Origin: Spisula solida
Taxonomy: Eukaryota > Mollusca > Bivalvia > Venerida > Mactridae
Direction of reading: 5' to 3'
Length of the DNA: 64,000 nt
Assembly (NCBI GenBank): GCA_947247005.1
Contig: OX365948.1
Span: forward strand, 41,110,601 to 41,174,600
The notes under the pieces are model-generated. The model did not search any database, had not been told where the DNA came from, and saw nothing but the letters and a program-made list of their open reading frames with translations. Positions 11,613-24,353 of the stretch are shown in pieces. The first letter of the stretch is position 1. Each line of letters opens with the position of its first letter. Position numbers and translations under genes: made by a program.

Positions 11613-13392
11613 GAAACAGTGTCATATATACCATGAAACAGTGTCATATATACCATGAAACAGTGTCATACATACCATGAAACAGCGTCATATATGTCAT
11701 GAAACAGTGTCATACATACCATGAAACAGGGTCTTATATACCATGAAACAGTGTGATTTATGTCATGAAACAGTGTGATTTATGTCATGAAACAGTGTGA
11801 TATATACCATGGAACAGTGTCATATATACCATGGAACAGCGTCATATATACCATGAAACAGCGTCATATATACCATGAAACAGCGTCATATATACCATGA
11901 AACAGTGTCATATATACCATGAAACAGTGTCATACATACCATGAAACAGCGTCATATATGTCATGAAACAGTGTCATACATACCATGAAACAGGGTCTTA
12001 TATACCATGAAACAGTGTGATTTATGTCATGAAACAGTGTGATTTATGTCATGAAACAGTGTGATATATACCATGGAACAGTGTCATATATACCATGGAA
12101 CAGCGTCATATATACCATGAAACAGCGTCATATATACCATGAAACAGCGTCATATATACCATGAAACAGTGTCATATATACCATGAAACAGTGTCATACA
12201 TACCATGAAACAGCGTCATATATACCATGAAACAGTGTCATACATACCATGAAACAGCGTCATATATGTCACGAAACAGTGTCATATATACCATGAAACA
12301 GCGTCATATATACCATGAAACAGTGTCATATATACCATGAAACAGCGTCATATATACCATGAAACAGTGTCATATATACCATGAAACAGTGTCATACATA
12401 CCATGAAACAGCGTCATATATGTCACGAAACAGTGTCATATATACCATGAAACAGCGACATATATACCATGAAACAGTGTCATATATACCATGAAACAGT
12501 GTGATTTATGTCATGAAACAGTGTGATTTATGTCATGAAACAGTGTCTTATATACCATGGAACAGCGTCATATATACCATGAAACAGCGTCATATATGTC
12601 ACGAAACAGTGTCATATATACCATGAAACAGCGTCATATATACCATGAAACAGCGTCATATATACCATGAAAAAGCGTCATATATGTCATGAAACTGTCA
12701 TATATACCATGAAACAGTGTCATATATACCATGAAACAGTGTCATATATACCATGAAACAGTGTGATTTATGTCATGAAACAGTGTCATATATACCATGA
12801 AACAGTGTCATATATACCATGAAACAGTGTCATATATACCATGGAACAGTGTCATATATACCATGAAACAGTGTCATATATACCATGAAACAGTGTCATA
12901 TATACCATGAAACAGTGTCATATACACCATGAAACAGTGTCATATATACCATGAAACAGTGTCATATATACCATGGAACAGTGTCATATACACCATGAAA
13001 CAGTGTCATATATACCATGAAACAGTGTGATTTATGTCATGAAACAGTGTCATATATACCATGAAACAGTGTCATATATACCATGAAACAGTGTCATATA
13101 TACCATGGAACAGTGTCATATATACCATGAAACAGTGTCATGTATACCATGGAACAGTGTCTTATATACCATGAAACAGCGTCATATATACCATGAAACA
13201 GTGTCATATATACCATGAAACAGTGTCATATATACCATGAAACAGTGTCATATATACCACGAAACAGCGTTATATATACCACGAAACAGTGTCATATATA
13301 CCATGAAACAGTATCATATATACCATGAAACAGTGTCATATATACCATGAAACAGTGTCATATATACCATGAAACAGCGTCATATATACCAT
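11613..13392. repeat. 22-bp satellite array (~80 copies) with 264-bp higher-order repeat
   Basis: Head-to-tail units of catatataccatgaaacagt plus gt. Sub-types carry gatttatgtc, catacatacc, ccatgg or agcg. The same succession of variants starts at gtgtcatacat 11663 and again at 11927, 264 bp (12 units) apart. Open frames are not maintained because 22 is not a multiple of three. No function is evident. Confidence 0.97.
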
Positions 13393-14989
13393 AAAAATGT
13401 CTGCTGAAATGAAAAAAGTATTTAGCATTGTGCCGTTAAAGTGACGTTATGACGTCATTGATAACGTCATTAAATTGAGTTTTTTCCAAATTCGAATCAT
13501 AAAACTTTATTATGAATTGGGAAAAGCTGCGTTTTAAGTGAAAAGAAAACTTGAAAAGTGTGTCCAAATACACATGTGCCTTCAAAAAGGAATATTGTTG
13601 GATATGTCCAATGAAATGAAACCTCTGATTCGTCGGGAAAAGAGACTGGTTACCTAGCTGCACGCAACAGCGTCGTGTACAGAATTTAAACTGACGTTTG
13701 AAACTCGTTTCAGAGAAAATGGATGGTCACATTGAACGTCTGCTTTAGATAAGGATTCTATTGTTGAATATCCGTTTTAGATCAAAACAAAACTTTCACA
13801 TATATTCTGCAATTAATGTTTTCTTTAATATGATAGCTTTAAAGATGTTGAAGTTATAAGCATTTACTAATGTGCAGAATTAATGTATCACCCTGCATAC
13901 GCAAAATTGTGATAAATGTGAAGAAGCAGTCTGGCGTCATTTATACGCATAATTGTCGATGTTGTTTTGCATGCGTATTTGGCCGCATATATTCTGCATG
14001 AAAAAAACTTTCGTAGCTATTAACCAGACGACCTAGATAAAAAGAGACAATACTTTTTTTCTGCCCTTCAACTATGTAACGGAATCCAGATTTCAAACAC
14101 ATGTCTCATAAATAGTGCATTATACCAGCTAAGATAATAAACACATATATGAACATGCATTCTACAGAAAAAACATGTAGCATTGGAATCTCCTCAGAAT
14201 TGTGTCGCTTGGTCAAAAAGTGTGCATTGTTACAAGAATATTTAGACATAGTACCGGATCCTCTCGTTCGTCTGTGAGAGTTTCTGCACAGTGTTTCTGC
14301 GTGATTTCCCGCGGGATTTCGTGAAAACATTCTTCTGTCGTCCGTCACCCCTTTCCTTCCATGAATATCACAAATGCTTATTGCATACACATAATAACAA
14401 GGCAATTGTGAACAAATCAATATTATCATAGTTTTCCACACATTATTTGATATGTTTTATTTATACGGATTGTTTTTCCTTTTCTATGAGCTTGAAACTA
14501 TGAGTTCAACGAATCCAGCATACTTACGTACATTTGAAACGTTCCTTTTATATAGACATGTGCAGTAATGTACGTTTTGCTTTTTTCACAAAGGTCACAA
14601 TTATCAATATTGCTAAATACGTTAAACCAGTTTGGTGATCAATGATCTACATGTATATCATTATATACCAATGTAAAATGATAATAAGGTCAACCGCAGT
14701 TGTCCGACCTACCAGTCGTAAAGATGCCTGGACATAACTCGTATTTACGATCGACCGGGGAGAAAACAAAAACAGGTGAAATATTTGAGTTGACATGGTT
14801 ATCCATGTTGTGTGACCAACAGGAATGGCCTATTTAATATTAAAAATAACGTAAGAATGAAATGCAATAAATGGCATGTATGAAACATTCATCAACATGA
14901 CTATGTATATACCTATCAAAACTTGTCCGCAGGAAAATGTGGATAACAGCACTGCCTATATGTACGGGGAGACTTTTTACGGTGGACAA
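13393..14989. other. No gene recognised; CRE-like motif cluster at left edge
   Basis: Mostly AT-rich sequence without recognised coding potential. A 75-codon frame (13436-13663, minus) and a 111-codon frame (14106-14441, minus) have no motifs I know. The left edge has a perfect CRE palindrome tgacgtca at 13450-13457, flanked by tgacgtt and aacgtcat. Confidence 0.4.
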
Positions 14990-15264
14990 TTGGTCCAGTT
15001 GTAAGGGCTACTGACTGCTGATCCGAAGGTTGTGGGTTAGATCCCTACTCCAGCCGCGTCAAAGACCGAAATGATTGTCAGTATTTTCCACCTAACATAA
15101 CTATTCTTTCGGGCGAGACGATAAATACCGAGGTCCCGTGTAGGAAACCAGGGATGCTTCTGGAACTGGGGCATTTTCTGTATCATGTACTATCCCCCAA
15201 AGGCTAAAGTAACTAAACTCTTCTGGGGGCCTCGCTCATATGGATTTCCGGTGGCGAGGATAAA
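14990..15264 (+). mobile_element. tRNA-headed SINE
   Basis: The tRNA-like head at 14994-15055 has an A-box-like ggtccagttgtaagggc and a B-box-like gggttagatccc. It is followed by a body containing gagacgataaataccgagg, tcccgtgt and gggggcctcgctcatatgg, and ends in an AT-rich tail (ggataaataaaagc). A central gacgataaaNaccgaggtcc motif is, from recall, typical of molluscan SINEs. Pol III transcription would be expected if intact; several box positions deviate. Confidence 0.75.
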
Positions 15265-15318
15265 TAAAAGCATATCTACACGACACAAATTGCCTTGTTG
15301 TGAAATTAATAGTTTGTA

Positions 15319-15388
15319 CCTCTAGTGGAATTCGAACCCACTCTGCACGCATGCGTAGTACGACACTTTGACCACTCGGTTATCGTTA
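15319..15388 (-). pseudogene. tRNA-Ser-like relic
   Basis: On the minus strand ataaccgagtggtcaaagtg and then gtgggttcgaattccac match the D-arm and T-arm region of a class II tRNA such as tRNA-Ser. The long variable arm is reduced and the anticodon arm is degenerate (tactacgcatgcg). Not a functional tRNA as read. Confidence 0.6.
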
Positions 15389-15466
15389 TATATATACTTA
15401 TACGTGTATCTAAAATTTATAACTTTCGCTTCTAACAGAACTCTCAGTGTTTTGATATTATATTAA

Positions 15467-15675
15467 AGTCCAGTTAGGATATTGTGACAGTGACGTTGCA
15501 GTTTATGTGTACGCAAAAAATCACAACCATTGTCTAAACAGGTAGAGCGAAGTTAAGTATGTTAGTTTAGCATTGAAATTATAGTTGTGTGTACTGTATA
15601 AGCCTTTATAATTGGTTTTACACCGTTATAGTGGACTCGACCGCTGCGTCACTGGATTTTTATCCTGACTAGACT
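15467..15675. mobile_element. MITE family 'AGTCCAGT', copy 1
   Basis: The left terminus agtccagttaggat...cagtgacg is inverted at the right terminus (gcgtcactgg...atcctgactagact), giving TIRs of about 29 bp over a 209-bp element. The segments gtttagcattgaa, ggttttacaccgt and gaccgctgcgtcact recur in copies at 24.6 and 58.3 kb, so this is a dispersed non-autonomous family. Confidence 0.8.
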
Positions 15676-15917
15676 ATACGTGCCTAACAAAATCAATTTA
15701 GAGTTAGGGATAAACAATGTTTATTATCTCATTATATGACTATATGAACTTGGTCAACCAGTTTTGTTTGATAAATGTATGCATTGTACCCTACAAAATA
15801 TCGCATTTTAAAACTCTTCAAGTATTTTAATATCTAAGTGTTGGTGTCTTTTTGCAACATTTGTACAGTCGTGTAATACAAATGCACAATATACACTATT
15901 TATACAAATACATAGAG

Positions 15918-16072
15918 GATATTTGTTTGTTTTGATTGCATATGGTTTATATCTCATCGTGTAGTGATAAAATTCAATATTTTCAAGAGCGCGTAGCGCG
16001 AGTGAAAATATTAAAATTTTATCACTACAAGATGAGATAGTAACCATATTCAATCAAAACAAACAAATATTC
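15918..16072. repeat. 155-bp foldback with GC-rich apex
   Basis: The two arms (15918-15985 and 16003-16072) pair over more than 60 bp with about 90 percent identity. For example gtgataaaatt on the left pairs with aattttatcac on the right, and tttgttttgattg with caatcaaaacaaa. The apex is agagcgcgtagcgcgag, a small GC-rich palindrome unlike the AT-rich arms. Confidence 0.9.
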
Positions 16073-16603
16073 TATTTATTTAATGCTGATATGGTGTCAA
16101 AACTGGTACTATTTATGCCAAATTACCACTGTGGTTAGGCTACGTATGAATATGTTATTCCATTCATATTTTTCACTTCAAAATCCGCCATCTTGGATTA
16201 TGGTGAATAGGTGAAAACGACTTTTTTGAGAATTTTGCATTTAATCATACACCAACTTGTAGGAAATGGTCTAACTAAGAATAAAACCCCCACATGACAT
16301 GTTTCCGTTCAGTAATAAAAAAGTTACAGACATTTTAGTGTTGAGATTTTTTGGTAAATTAAAGTAGTCCCTGTGAGGGGGCGGAGCTTATATCAGTCAC
16401 ATTGTAGGTGATAACCAGTGACTGATATAGGTTTTATTTCACTGATAGAACTCCATATCTTATCAGTTAGCATTAAATAAAATACATATATATACATGAT
16501 ATAGATCTACATCTAGTCTATCGTTTAATCAAAGGAGACAACTCTTCAGTCTACTTTATTTTCCTGAAATTAATTCCCTTTGCACCCTCAAAAATAACAG
16601 TAG

Positions 16604-16796
16604 ATAATCAATCCCAGAATAAAATCAGGCTAGCTTAAATTGAAAATGAAATTATGATAATTGAGTGAAAAAATATATTATCTAGTCGGGTAGCCAGACT
16701 AGATAATCAGGCCCAAAATAAAATCTAGCTAAAATTGAAAATGAACTTATAATAATAGATTGAAAAACAAATACTATCTAGTCGGGTAGCCAGTCT
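16604..16796. repeat. ~100-bp direct duplication, two copies
   Basis: Two diverged copies of a block running from gataatca(at/gg)ccc through aattgaaaatga to atctagtcgggtagccag, the second starting near 16704. A short tandem duplication with no coding content. Confidence 0.8.
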
Positions 16797-18170
16797 AATC
16801 TACACCCAATACCGGTATATAAATAGACTACAATCAAATTCAAATACCCAAATGGCACTAAAACTCGAATGACATATTGCGTTGTGCTTTAATAATCGGA
16901 TTTATGCTGTAATTCGACAAAAGTCCGACATGGAAAGAATAAAAAAATTATTTACGTGTAGTCTTAATAGTTTAGAACTTAAGATGTTTGATATAACTAC
17001 GACTCCCTCGAAGCCGGAGGTCTTTGGTTTATTATACAGGGTTTAAACCGAATGGCCATGCACTACGAAAGTCTCAGTTGATCGGAAAAATAACTAAATG
17101 TATAACTAGTTGAATCAGACGAAAGTTAAATGTTTTCAATATCATAATTCTGTACAAATAATATCAATTAAAGTATAAAAACCTTACCTGATTTTATTAT
17201 TCAAACATCGCATCGTTGGAATTGTCTCCAAGGTGTTCGTATTTAATGAAAAATTATCAATATAATGCAAGGTATTGTCCATTTCATAAAACTTTCGATA
17301 TTTTTTTCTCAAATTTGAATAGAATTTCATGTCCGTCCATTATCTGTTCAAATATTGGCTCTTCCAGAAACGAGTAGACTTCCGTATGCCATGAGATGTC
17401 ATGGAATGAATCCTGAGCGCCGCACTGGCGTGTTTATAAACTGTCACCAAGGTAGGAGAAGAGCCAACGAGTGGACGCCAAGTTGATGCTGAAACTCACA
17501 GAGCGTGAAACGAATCGGGACCGCGTCGAACAAGAATCAAATGGCTTGCCAGCCATTATGCATTAATAATAGGCTTTATCATGGAACCGTATCGCTAACG
17601 CGTGAAATATTAAACATAACTACTCATTGAAAGGGTGTGATGCTTAACCGTTCATCGATCTCGGGCCTTGTCGATATTTTGTACCGTTGGCTTAATTCAT
17701 GGCACTGGGAACGTATATATATTGTACTACTACATTGTCGCGTATGGTCCTAACAAAACCGCATTGTTCGACTATTATATTAGCTTAAATGAAAATTTGT
17801 AACGATTTTGTCGCATGAATATTGACAATTAAAATCAATTGGCTATGTGTGTATTGTCTCCTCATTTCAATAAATATCATCAGATTACTAGATTTATTTA
17901 CATTCGAAATTTTGTACCATCGTTCGTCATTTTGTCTGACAATGTACTGTGATATTGTCACGTGAATGCCAGAAGCGTGCGTAATTGTTTAATCTGACAA
18001 TATTTGCGATATAATCTAATTGTTTACAAAGTATGTTACATTTAGTAGTGTTAAACCGACTTCATGAGTATTCAACTATGGCACGATCGATTACAATTAA
18101 AATTGACTAGATCTAGAATATTTAGTTTTATTGACTAACATGTCCGTAGGTCTAGTTATCAACGACAGCT
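16797..18170. other. No feature recognised
   Basis: AT-rich sequence with a more GC-balanced patch at 17380-17560. No credible coding frame, repeat or RNA gene seen. Confidence 0.45.
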
Positions 18171-18174
18171 TCGG

Positions 18175-21100
18175 TGCGGAATGTACTTGACCGATCCAAG
18201 GCCGCAATATACGCGAGGCTGTGTGTCCGATCTAACACCGCAATATACGCGAGGCTGTGTCCGATCTAACACCGCAATATACGCGAGGCTGTGTGTCCGA
18301 TCTAACACCGCAACATACGTGAGGTTGCGCATCTGATTTAACACCGCAGCAAACGTGAGGCTGCGTGTCTCAAAACACCGCAACATACGAGAGGCGGCGG
18401 GTCCGATCTAACACCGCAACATACATGAGACTGCGTGTCCGATCTAAGACCGAAACCTACGGGAGGCTGCGTGTCCGATCTAAGACACCGCAACAAACGT
18501 GAGGCTGTGTGTCCTATCTAACACCGCAACATACGCGAGGCTGCGTGTCCTATCTAACACCGCAGCATACGTGAGGCTGCGTGTCCGATCTAAGACACCG
18601 CAACAGACATGAGGCTGTGTGTCCTATCTAACACCGCAACATACGTGAGGCTGCGTGTCCTATCTAACACCGCATCATACGTGAGGCTGCGTGTCCGATC
18701 TAAGACACCGCAACAAACGCGAGGCTGCGTGTCCTATCTAACACCACAACAAACGTGAGGCTGTGTGTCCTATCTAACACCGCAACATACGGGAGTCTGC
18801 GTGTCCTATCTAACACCGCAACATACGGGAGTCTGCGTGTTCTATCTAACACCGCAACATACGTGAGGTTGCGTATCTGATCTAACACCGGAACATACGG
18901 GAGGCTGCGTGTCCTATCTAACACCGCAACATACGGGAGGCTGCGTGACCTATCTAACACCGCAACATAAGGGAGGCTGCGTGTCCTATCTAACACCGCA
19001 ACATACGGGAGGCTGCATGTCCGATCTAAGACCGCAACACAAGGGAGGCTGTGAGTTCGATCTAACACCGCAACATACGGGAGGCTGCGTGTCCTATCTA
19101 ACACCGCAACGTACGGGAGGCTGCATGTCCTATTTAACACCGCAACATACGGGAGGCTGCGTGTCCTATCTTACACTGCAACATACGGGAGGCTGTGTGT
19201 CCTATCTAAGACACCGCAACAAACGTGAGGCTGCGTGTCCTATCTAACACCGCAACATACGGGAGGCTGCGTGACCTATCTAACACCGCAACATAATGGA
19301 GGCTGCGTGTCCTATATAACACCGCAACATACGGGAGGCTGCGTGTCCTATCTAACACCGCAACATACGGGAGGCTGCGTGACCTATCTAACACCGCAAC
19401 ATAATGGAGGCTGCGTGTCCTATCTAACACCGCAACATACGGGAGGCTGCATGTCCGATCTAAGACCGCAACACAAGGGAGGCTGTGAGTTCGATCTAAC
19501 ACCGCAACATACGGGAGGCTGCGTGTCCTATCTAACACCGCAACATACGGGAGGCTGCATGTCCGATCTAAGACCGCAACACAAGGGAGGCTGTGAGTTC
19601 GATCTAACACCGCAACATACGGGAGGCTGCGTGTCCTATCTAACACCGCAACATACGGGAGGCTGCGTGTCCTATATAACACCGCAACATACGGGAGGCT
19701 GCGTGTCCTATCTAACACCGCAACATACGGGAGGCTGCGTGACCTATCTAACACCGCAACATAATGGAGGCTGCGTGTCCTATCTAACACCGCAACATAC
19801 GGGAGGCTGCATGTCCGATCTAAGACCGCAACACAAGGGAGGCTGTGAGTTCGATCTAACACCGCAACATACGGGAGGCTGCGTGTCCTATCTAACACCG
19901 CAACATACGGGAGGCTGCGTGTCCTATATAACACCGCAACATACGGGAGGCTGCGTGTCCTATCTTACACCGCAACATACGGGAGGCTGCGTGTCCTATC
20001 TAACACCGCAACAAACGTGAGGCTACGTGTCCTATCTAACACCGCAACATACGGGATGCTGCGTGTCCTATCTAACACCGCAACATACGGGAGGCTGTGT
20101 GTCCTATCTAACACCGCAACATACGGGAGGCTGCGTGTCCTATCTGACACCGCAATATACGGGAGGCTGCGGGTCCTATCTAACACCGCAACATACGGGA
20201 GGCTGTGCGTTCGATCTTACACCGCAACAAACGGGATGCTGCGTGTCCGATCTAACACCGCAACATACGGGAGGCTGCGTGTCCTATCTAACACCGCAAC
20301 ATACGGGAGGCTGCGTGTCCTATCTAACACCGCAACACACGTGAGGCTACGTGTCCTATCTAACACCACAACACACGTGAGGCTGCGTGTCCTATCTAAC
20401 ACCGCAACATACGGGAGGCTGCGTGTCCTATCTTACACCGCAATATACGGGAGGCTGCGGGTTCTATCTAACACCGCAACATACGGGAGGCTGTGCGTTC
20501 GATCGAACACCGCAACATACGGGAGGCTGCGGGTCCTATATAATACCGCAACATACGTGAGGATGCGTGTCCGATCTAACACCGCAACATACGGGAGGCT
20601 GCGTGTCCTATCTAACACCGCAACACACGTGAGGCTACGTGTCCTATCTAACACCGCAACATACGGGAGGCTGCGTGTCCGATCTAACACCGCAACACAA
20701 GGGAGGCTGAGTGTCCGATCTCAGACCGTCACATATGTGAGACTGCGTGTCCGATCTCAGACCGAAAAATACGTGAGGCTGCTTCTCCGATGTCAGCCGC
20801 AACATACGGGAGACTGCGTGTCCGATCTTAGACCGCAACCTACTGGAGACTGCGTGTCAGATCTCAGACCGTAACATGCGTGAGACTGCGTGACCGATCT
20901 AAGACCGCAAAAATACGGGATACTGCGTGTCCGATCTGAGACCGTAACATGTGTGAGACTGCGTGACCGATCTAAGACCACAACATACGGGAGGCTGCGG
21001 GTCCTATCTAACACCGCAACATACGTGAGGCTGCGTGTCCTATCTAACACCGCAACATACGGGAGGCTGCGTGTCTGATCTAACACCTCAGCATACGGGA

Positions 21101-22672
21101 GGCTGCATGTCCGATCTAAGACCGCAAGATACGGGAGGCTGTGTGACCTATCTAACACCGCAGCATACGGGAGGCTGCGTGTCCTATCTAACACCGCAAC
21201 TTTCGAGAGTCTGCGTACCGCAACATACGAGAGTCTGCGTGTCCTATCTAACACCGCAACATACGGGAGGCTGTGAGTTCGATCTAACACCGCAACATAC
21301 GGGATGCTGCGTGTCCGATCTAACACCGCAACATACGGGAGGCTGTGAGTTCGATCGAACACCGCAACATACGGGAGGCTGCGTGTCCTATCTAACACCG
21401 CAACATACGAGAGGCTGCTTGTCCTATCTAACACCGCAACATACGGGAGGCTGCGTGTCCTATCTAACACCGCAACATACGGGTGGCTGTGAGTTCGATC
21501 TAACACCGCAACATACGGGATGCTGCGTGTCCGATCTAACACCGCAACATACGGGAGGCTGCGTGTCCTATCTAACACCGCAACATACGAGAGTCTGCGT
21601 GTCCTATCTAACACCGCAACATACGGGAGGATGCGTGTCCTATCTTACACCGCAACATACGGGAGGCTGCGTGTCCTATCTAACACCGCAACATACGGGA
21701 GGCTGTGAGTTCGATCTAACACCGCAACATACGGGAGGCTGCGTGTCCTATCTAACACCGCAACATACGGGAGGCTGCGTGTCCTATCTAACACCGCAAC
21801 ATACGGGAGGCTGTGAGTTCGATCTAACACCGCAACATACGGGATGCTGCGTGTCCGATCTAACACCGCAACATACGGGAAATTGCGTGTCAGATCTAAC
21901 ACCGCAAAATACGGGAGGCTGTGTGTCCGATCTAACACCGCAACATACGGGAGGCTGCGTGTCCGATCTAACACCGCAACATACACGAGGATGCGTGTCC
22001 GATCTCTCACCGCAACGTATGAGAGGCTGCGTGTCCGATCTATTACCGCAACGTATGGGAGGCTGCGTGTCCGATCTTACACCGTAACATACGGGAGGCT
22101 GCGTGTCCGATCTAACACCGCAACACAAGGGAGGCTGAGTGTCCGATCTCAGACCGTCACAAACGTGGGACTGCGTGTCCGATCTCAGACCGAAAAATAC
22201 GTGAGGCTGCTTCTCCGATGTCAGCCGCAACATACGGGAGACTGCGTGTCCGATCTTAGACCGCAACCTACTGGAGACTGCGTGTCCGATCTCAGACCGT
22301 AACATGCGTGAGACTGCGTGACCGATCTAAGACCGCAAAAATACGGGATACTGCGTGTCCGATCTGAGACCGTAACATGCGTGAGACTGCGTGACCGATC
22401 TAAGACCACAACATACGGGAGACTGTGTGTCCGATCTAACACCGTAACATACGGGATACTGCGTGTCCGATCTCAGACCGTAACATACGTGAGACTGCGT
22501 GACCGATCTAAGACCGCAAAAATACGGGATACTGCGTGTCCGATCTCAGACCGTAACATACGTGAGACTGCGTGACCCATCTAAGACCGCAACATACGGG
22601 AGACTGCGTGTCGGATCTCAGACCGTAACATACGAGAGACTGCGTGTCCGATCTAAGACCGCAACATACGTG
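18175..22672. repeat. 36-bp satellite array (~125 copies) with several higher-order periods
   Basis: Units read ctaacaccgcaacatacggg, then aggctgcgtgtcctat. Diverged monomers (gatctaagaccg, gatctcagaccgtaac) dominate the right end. Higher-order patterns seen are about 110 bp (18.5-18.7 kb), 360 bp or ten units (19316/19676), and a block near 20690-20990 repeated about 1.43 kb later near 22120-22420. Because 36 is divisible by three, several frames on both strands stay open for long stretches, giving 12-residue periodic peptides (SYLTPQHTGGCV on plus, LDRTRSLPYVAV on minus). Simultaneous openness of both strands argues that none is a real protein. Confidence 0.97.
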
Positions 22673-22779
22673 TCACCATTCTCCCGTCGTTTTTTTCGCA
22701 TTTCTCCACATCAATATAAGAATGCGAAACATTTATTTTCTGTCGGTTCAGCGAAGCGCATAAGACGGAAAATGCTTTC

Positions 22780-22860
22780 CTGTGATTGGTTAAGATCTTC
22801 TGATTGCACCAATCAGGAGTTGTTATGTTGGTAACCATAGCGCACGAGTTGTCGTGCGCA
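22780..22860. promoter_or_regulatory. Promoter-like patch next to the satellite
   Basis: An inverted pair of CCAAT motifs (gattggt at 22784, accaatcagg at 22808) is followed by gttggtaaccatagc, loosely like an RFX X-box, and a GC-rich hairpin gcgcacga-gttg-tcgtgcgc at 22840-22859. A short 72-codon frame at 23087-23305 (plus) follows but has no recognised motif. Suggestive only; no TATA box or coding exon can be tied to it. Confidence 0.25.
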
Positions 22861-23311
22861 GTGATTGAAGGTATGTGGTCATTCAGCTTTGGGCACTAAG
22901 AGCTTACAAGACGTATAATTTTTCGTGGATAGTGAGACCATACCTAACGCAGTTATTCAGCAGACGTTATGTTTAGTGTTAGAACAATTTGACTCAGTAA
23001 AAACAGTGTTTCGATTTAACATTATGGACGATTCAGTTGAAATTCGTGACTGTCTTAGTCAGCCAGTTTGACGAACAGCTACGCACTTGACTATGGAGTG
23101 CGGACAGTGGGAACATTCCATTTATCCTGTTAGGGAGAATTCTACAGAAGAACCCGTTCGGGCCAGATATTGCATGTCTACAATGAGACGTGGACAAGAA
23201 ACCACTTCGTATGGCGAGAGTTTTGCATGGCCGTGTATGTTTGGGATGACTTGTCGTTTATGTTGGACGATTTCCATAAGTAGAACGAGTCGATGTATAG
23301 GATAGAACACG

Positions 23312-23384
23312 AGTAGGGGTTGTATATGAAAAATAACATCGAGCGCATCGAGATGTTAGGTTTTTTTTCATATACAACACCTAC
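23312..23384. repeat. 73-bp foldback with gagcgc apex
   Basis: Arms gtaggggttgtatatgaaaa and ttttcatatacaacacctac pair almost perfectly. An inner pair aacatc/gatgtt surrounds an apex gagcgcatcga. Same architecture as the other GC-apex foldbacks in the window. Confidence 0.85.
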
Positions 23385-24131
23385 AAAAGGTCTATCTGAC
23401 TTAGACCAAAGCTAAAAGTGTAAGTTTATCAGATACATTTTGCGCATTAATCACCTACTGAATACTGTTATCAATACAAAGTCTATCACACAATAAACTC
23501 AAACCATTTACATTGACCGTTCAAGTAATTAAATCAAGGTATTTTGGTGCATGGGTGTTTTAATTGGTGACATTCCATTGGTAAACTTTCATTCTTAAAC
23601 ATACATGTTTCACAATTGCCTTTCAACACCAAGTGTCATGAATGTAACCGTGATACAGTTAGAGCATCTTCCTACTGAAGATTTATAAGTCGTGCAATGA
23701 AAGTAAAATATTTAAGGATGCTGAAGTGCAATATGTTGAACAAGTAAGATAATAACTGCATTTTACCATGTTTAAAATATTCCTTTCAGAAATTGTCAGG
23801 ACCAGCGATTTTGCTTGATTTTAGTTCTCAATATTTCACTTTCTGTAATAATAAAATCAAGTTCCGAGCACATTATTTGGAATTCGCCATAAACATAACG
23901 TTCATTGAAATAAATGTCAGGTTTGAAGAAATATTTCTTGCAAAGAAATCTGTTTAAAGTCTTGGTAATATTACACATCTAGGTTGATCGACTTTTTACT
24001 TAATTGTATGAAATGTTTGCATTTAAAATGCTTTTAAATAAGTTGCGACCAAGTATAAATATGAATTCTATCATACTCTCTGTCATCCGTTTGGGTTTAA
24101 AATGGAAAGATTTACTAGTTTTGAACATGAA
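23385..24131. other. No feature recognised
   Basis: AT-rich sequence with short frames on the minus strand (60 and 71 codons) lacking recognisable motifs. Confidence 0.45.
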
Positions 24132-24353
24132 AATATAGTTCGCCGGGGATAACACTAGCCTTATCAATAAACAAACAAAGCAATTATAAACACTGCATGG
24201 TCGACTGGCCGCCAATTATCAGTGTAGATTAAAAGATTATATCATTAATAGTGTATATGCACAAGATTGAACAAAAATGAATATCGAAAATGTATTTAAT
24301 TTTCATTTTTATATGTAAACAAAGGCTAGTGTTATCTCCGGCGAACAATACAG
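24132..24353. mobile_element. ~220-bp MITE
   Basis: The left end gttcgccggggataacacta (then gcctt) is inverted at the right (aaggctagtgttatctccgg, then cgaac), giving nearly perfect 25-28-bp TIRs. The flanks read ata on the left and aata on the right, compatible with a TA-type target duplication but not decisive. Confidence 0.85.

Noticed and set aside
13436..14441. 75- and 111-codon minus-strand frames as host genes
   Set aside because: No recognisable domain, no compositional shift and no splice signals tying them together.
18175..22672. Repeats of regular length that could be taken for a CRISPR array or a repeat-rich protein gene
   Set aside because: Units are contiguous with no unique spacers, so not CRISPR. 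Both strands and several frames are open because the unit is 36 bp, so the frames are not evidence for a protein.
23087..23305. 72-codon plus frame next to the promoter-like patch at 22.8 kb
   Set aside because: No recognisable motif, another frame of the same stretch is also open, and no splice structure is apparent.
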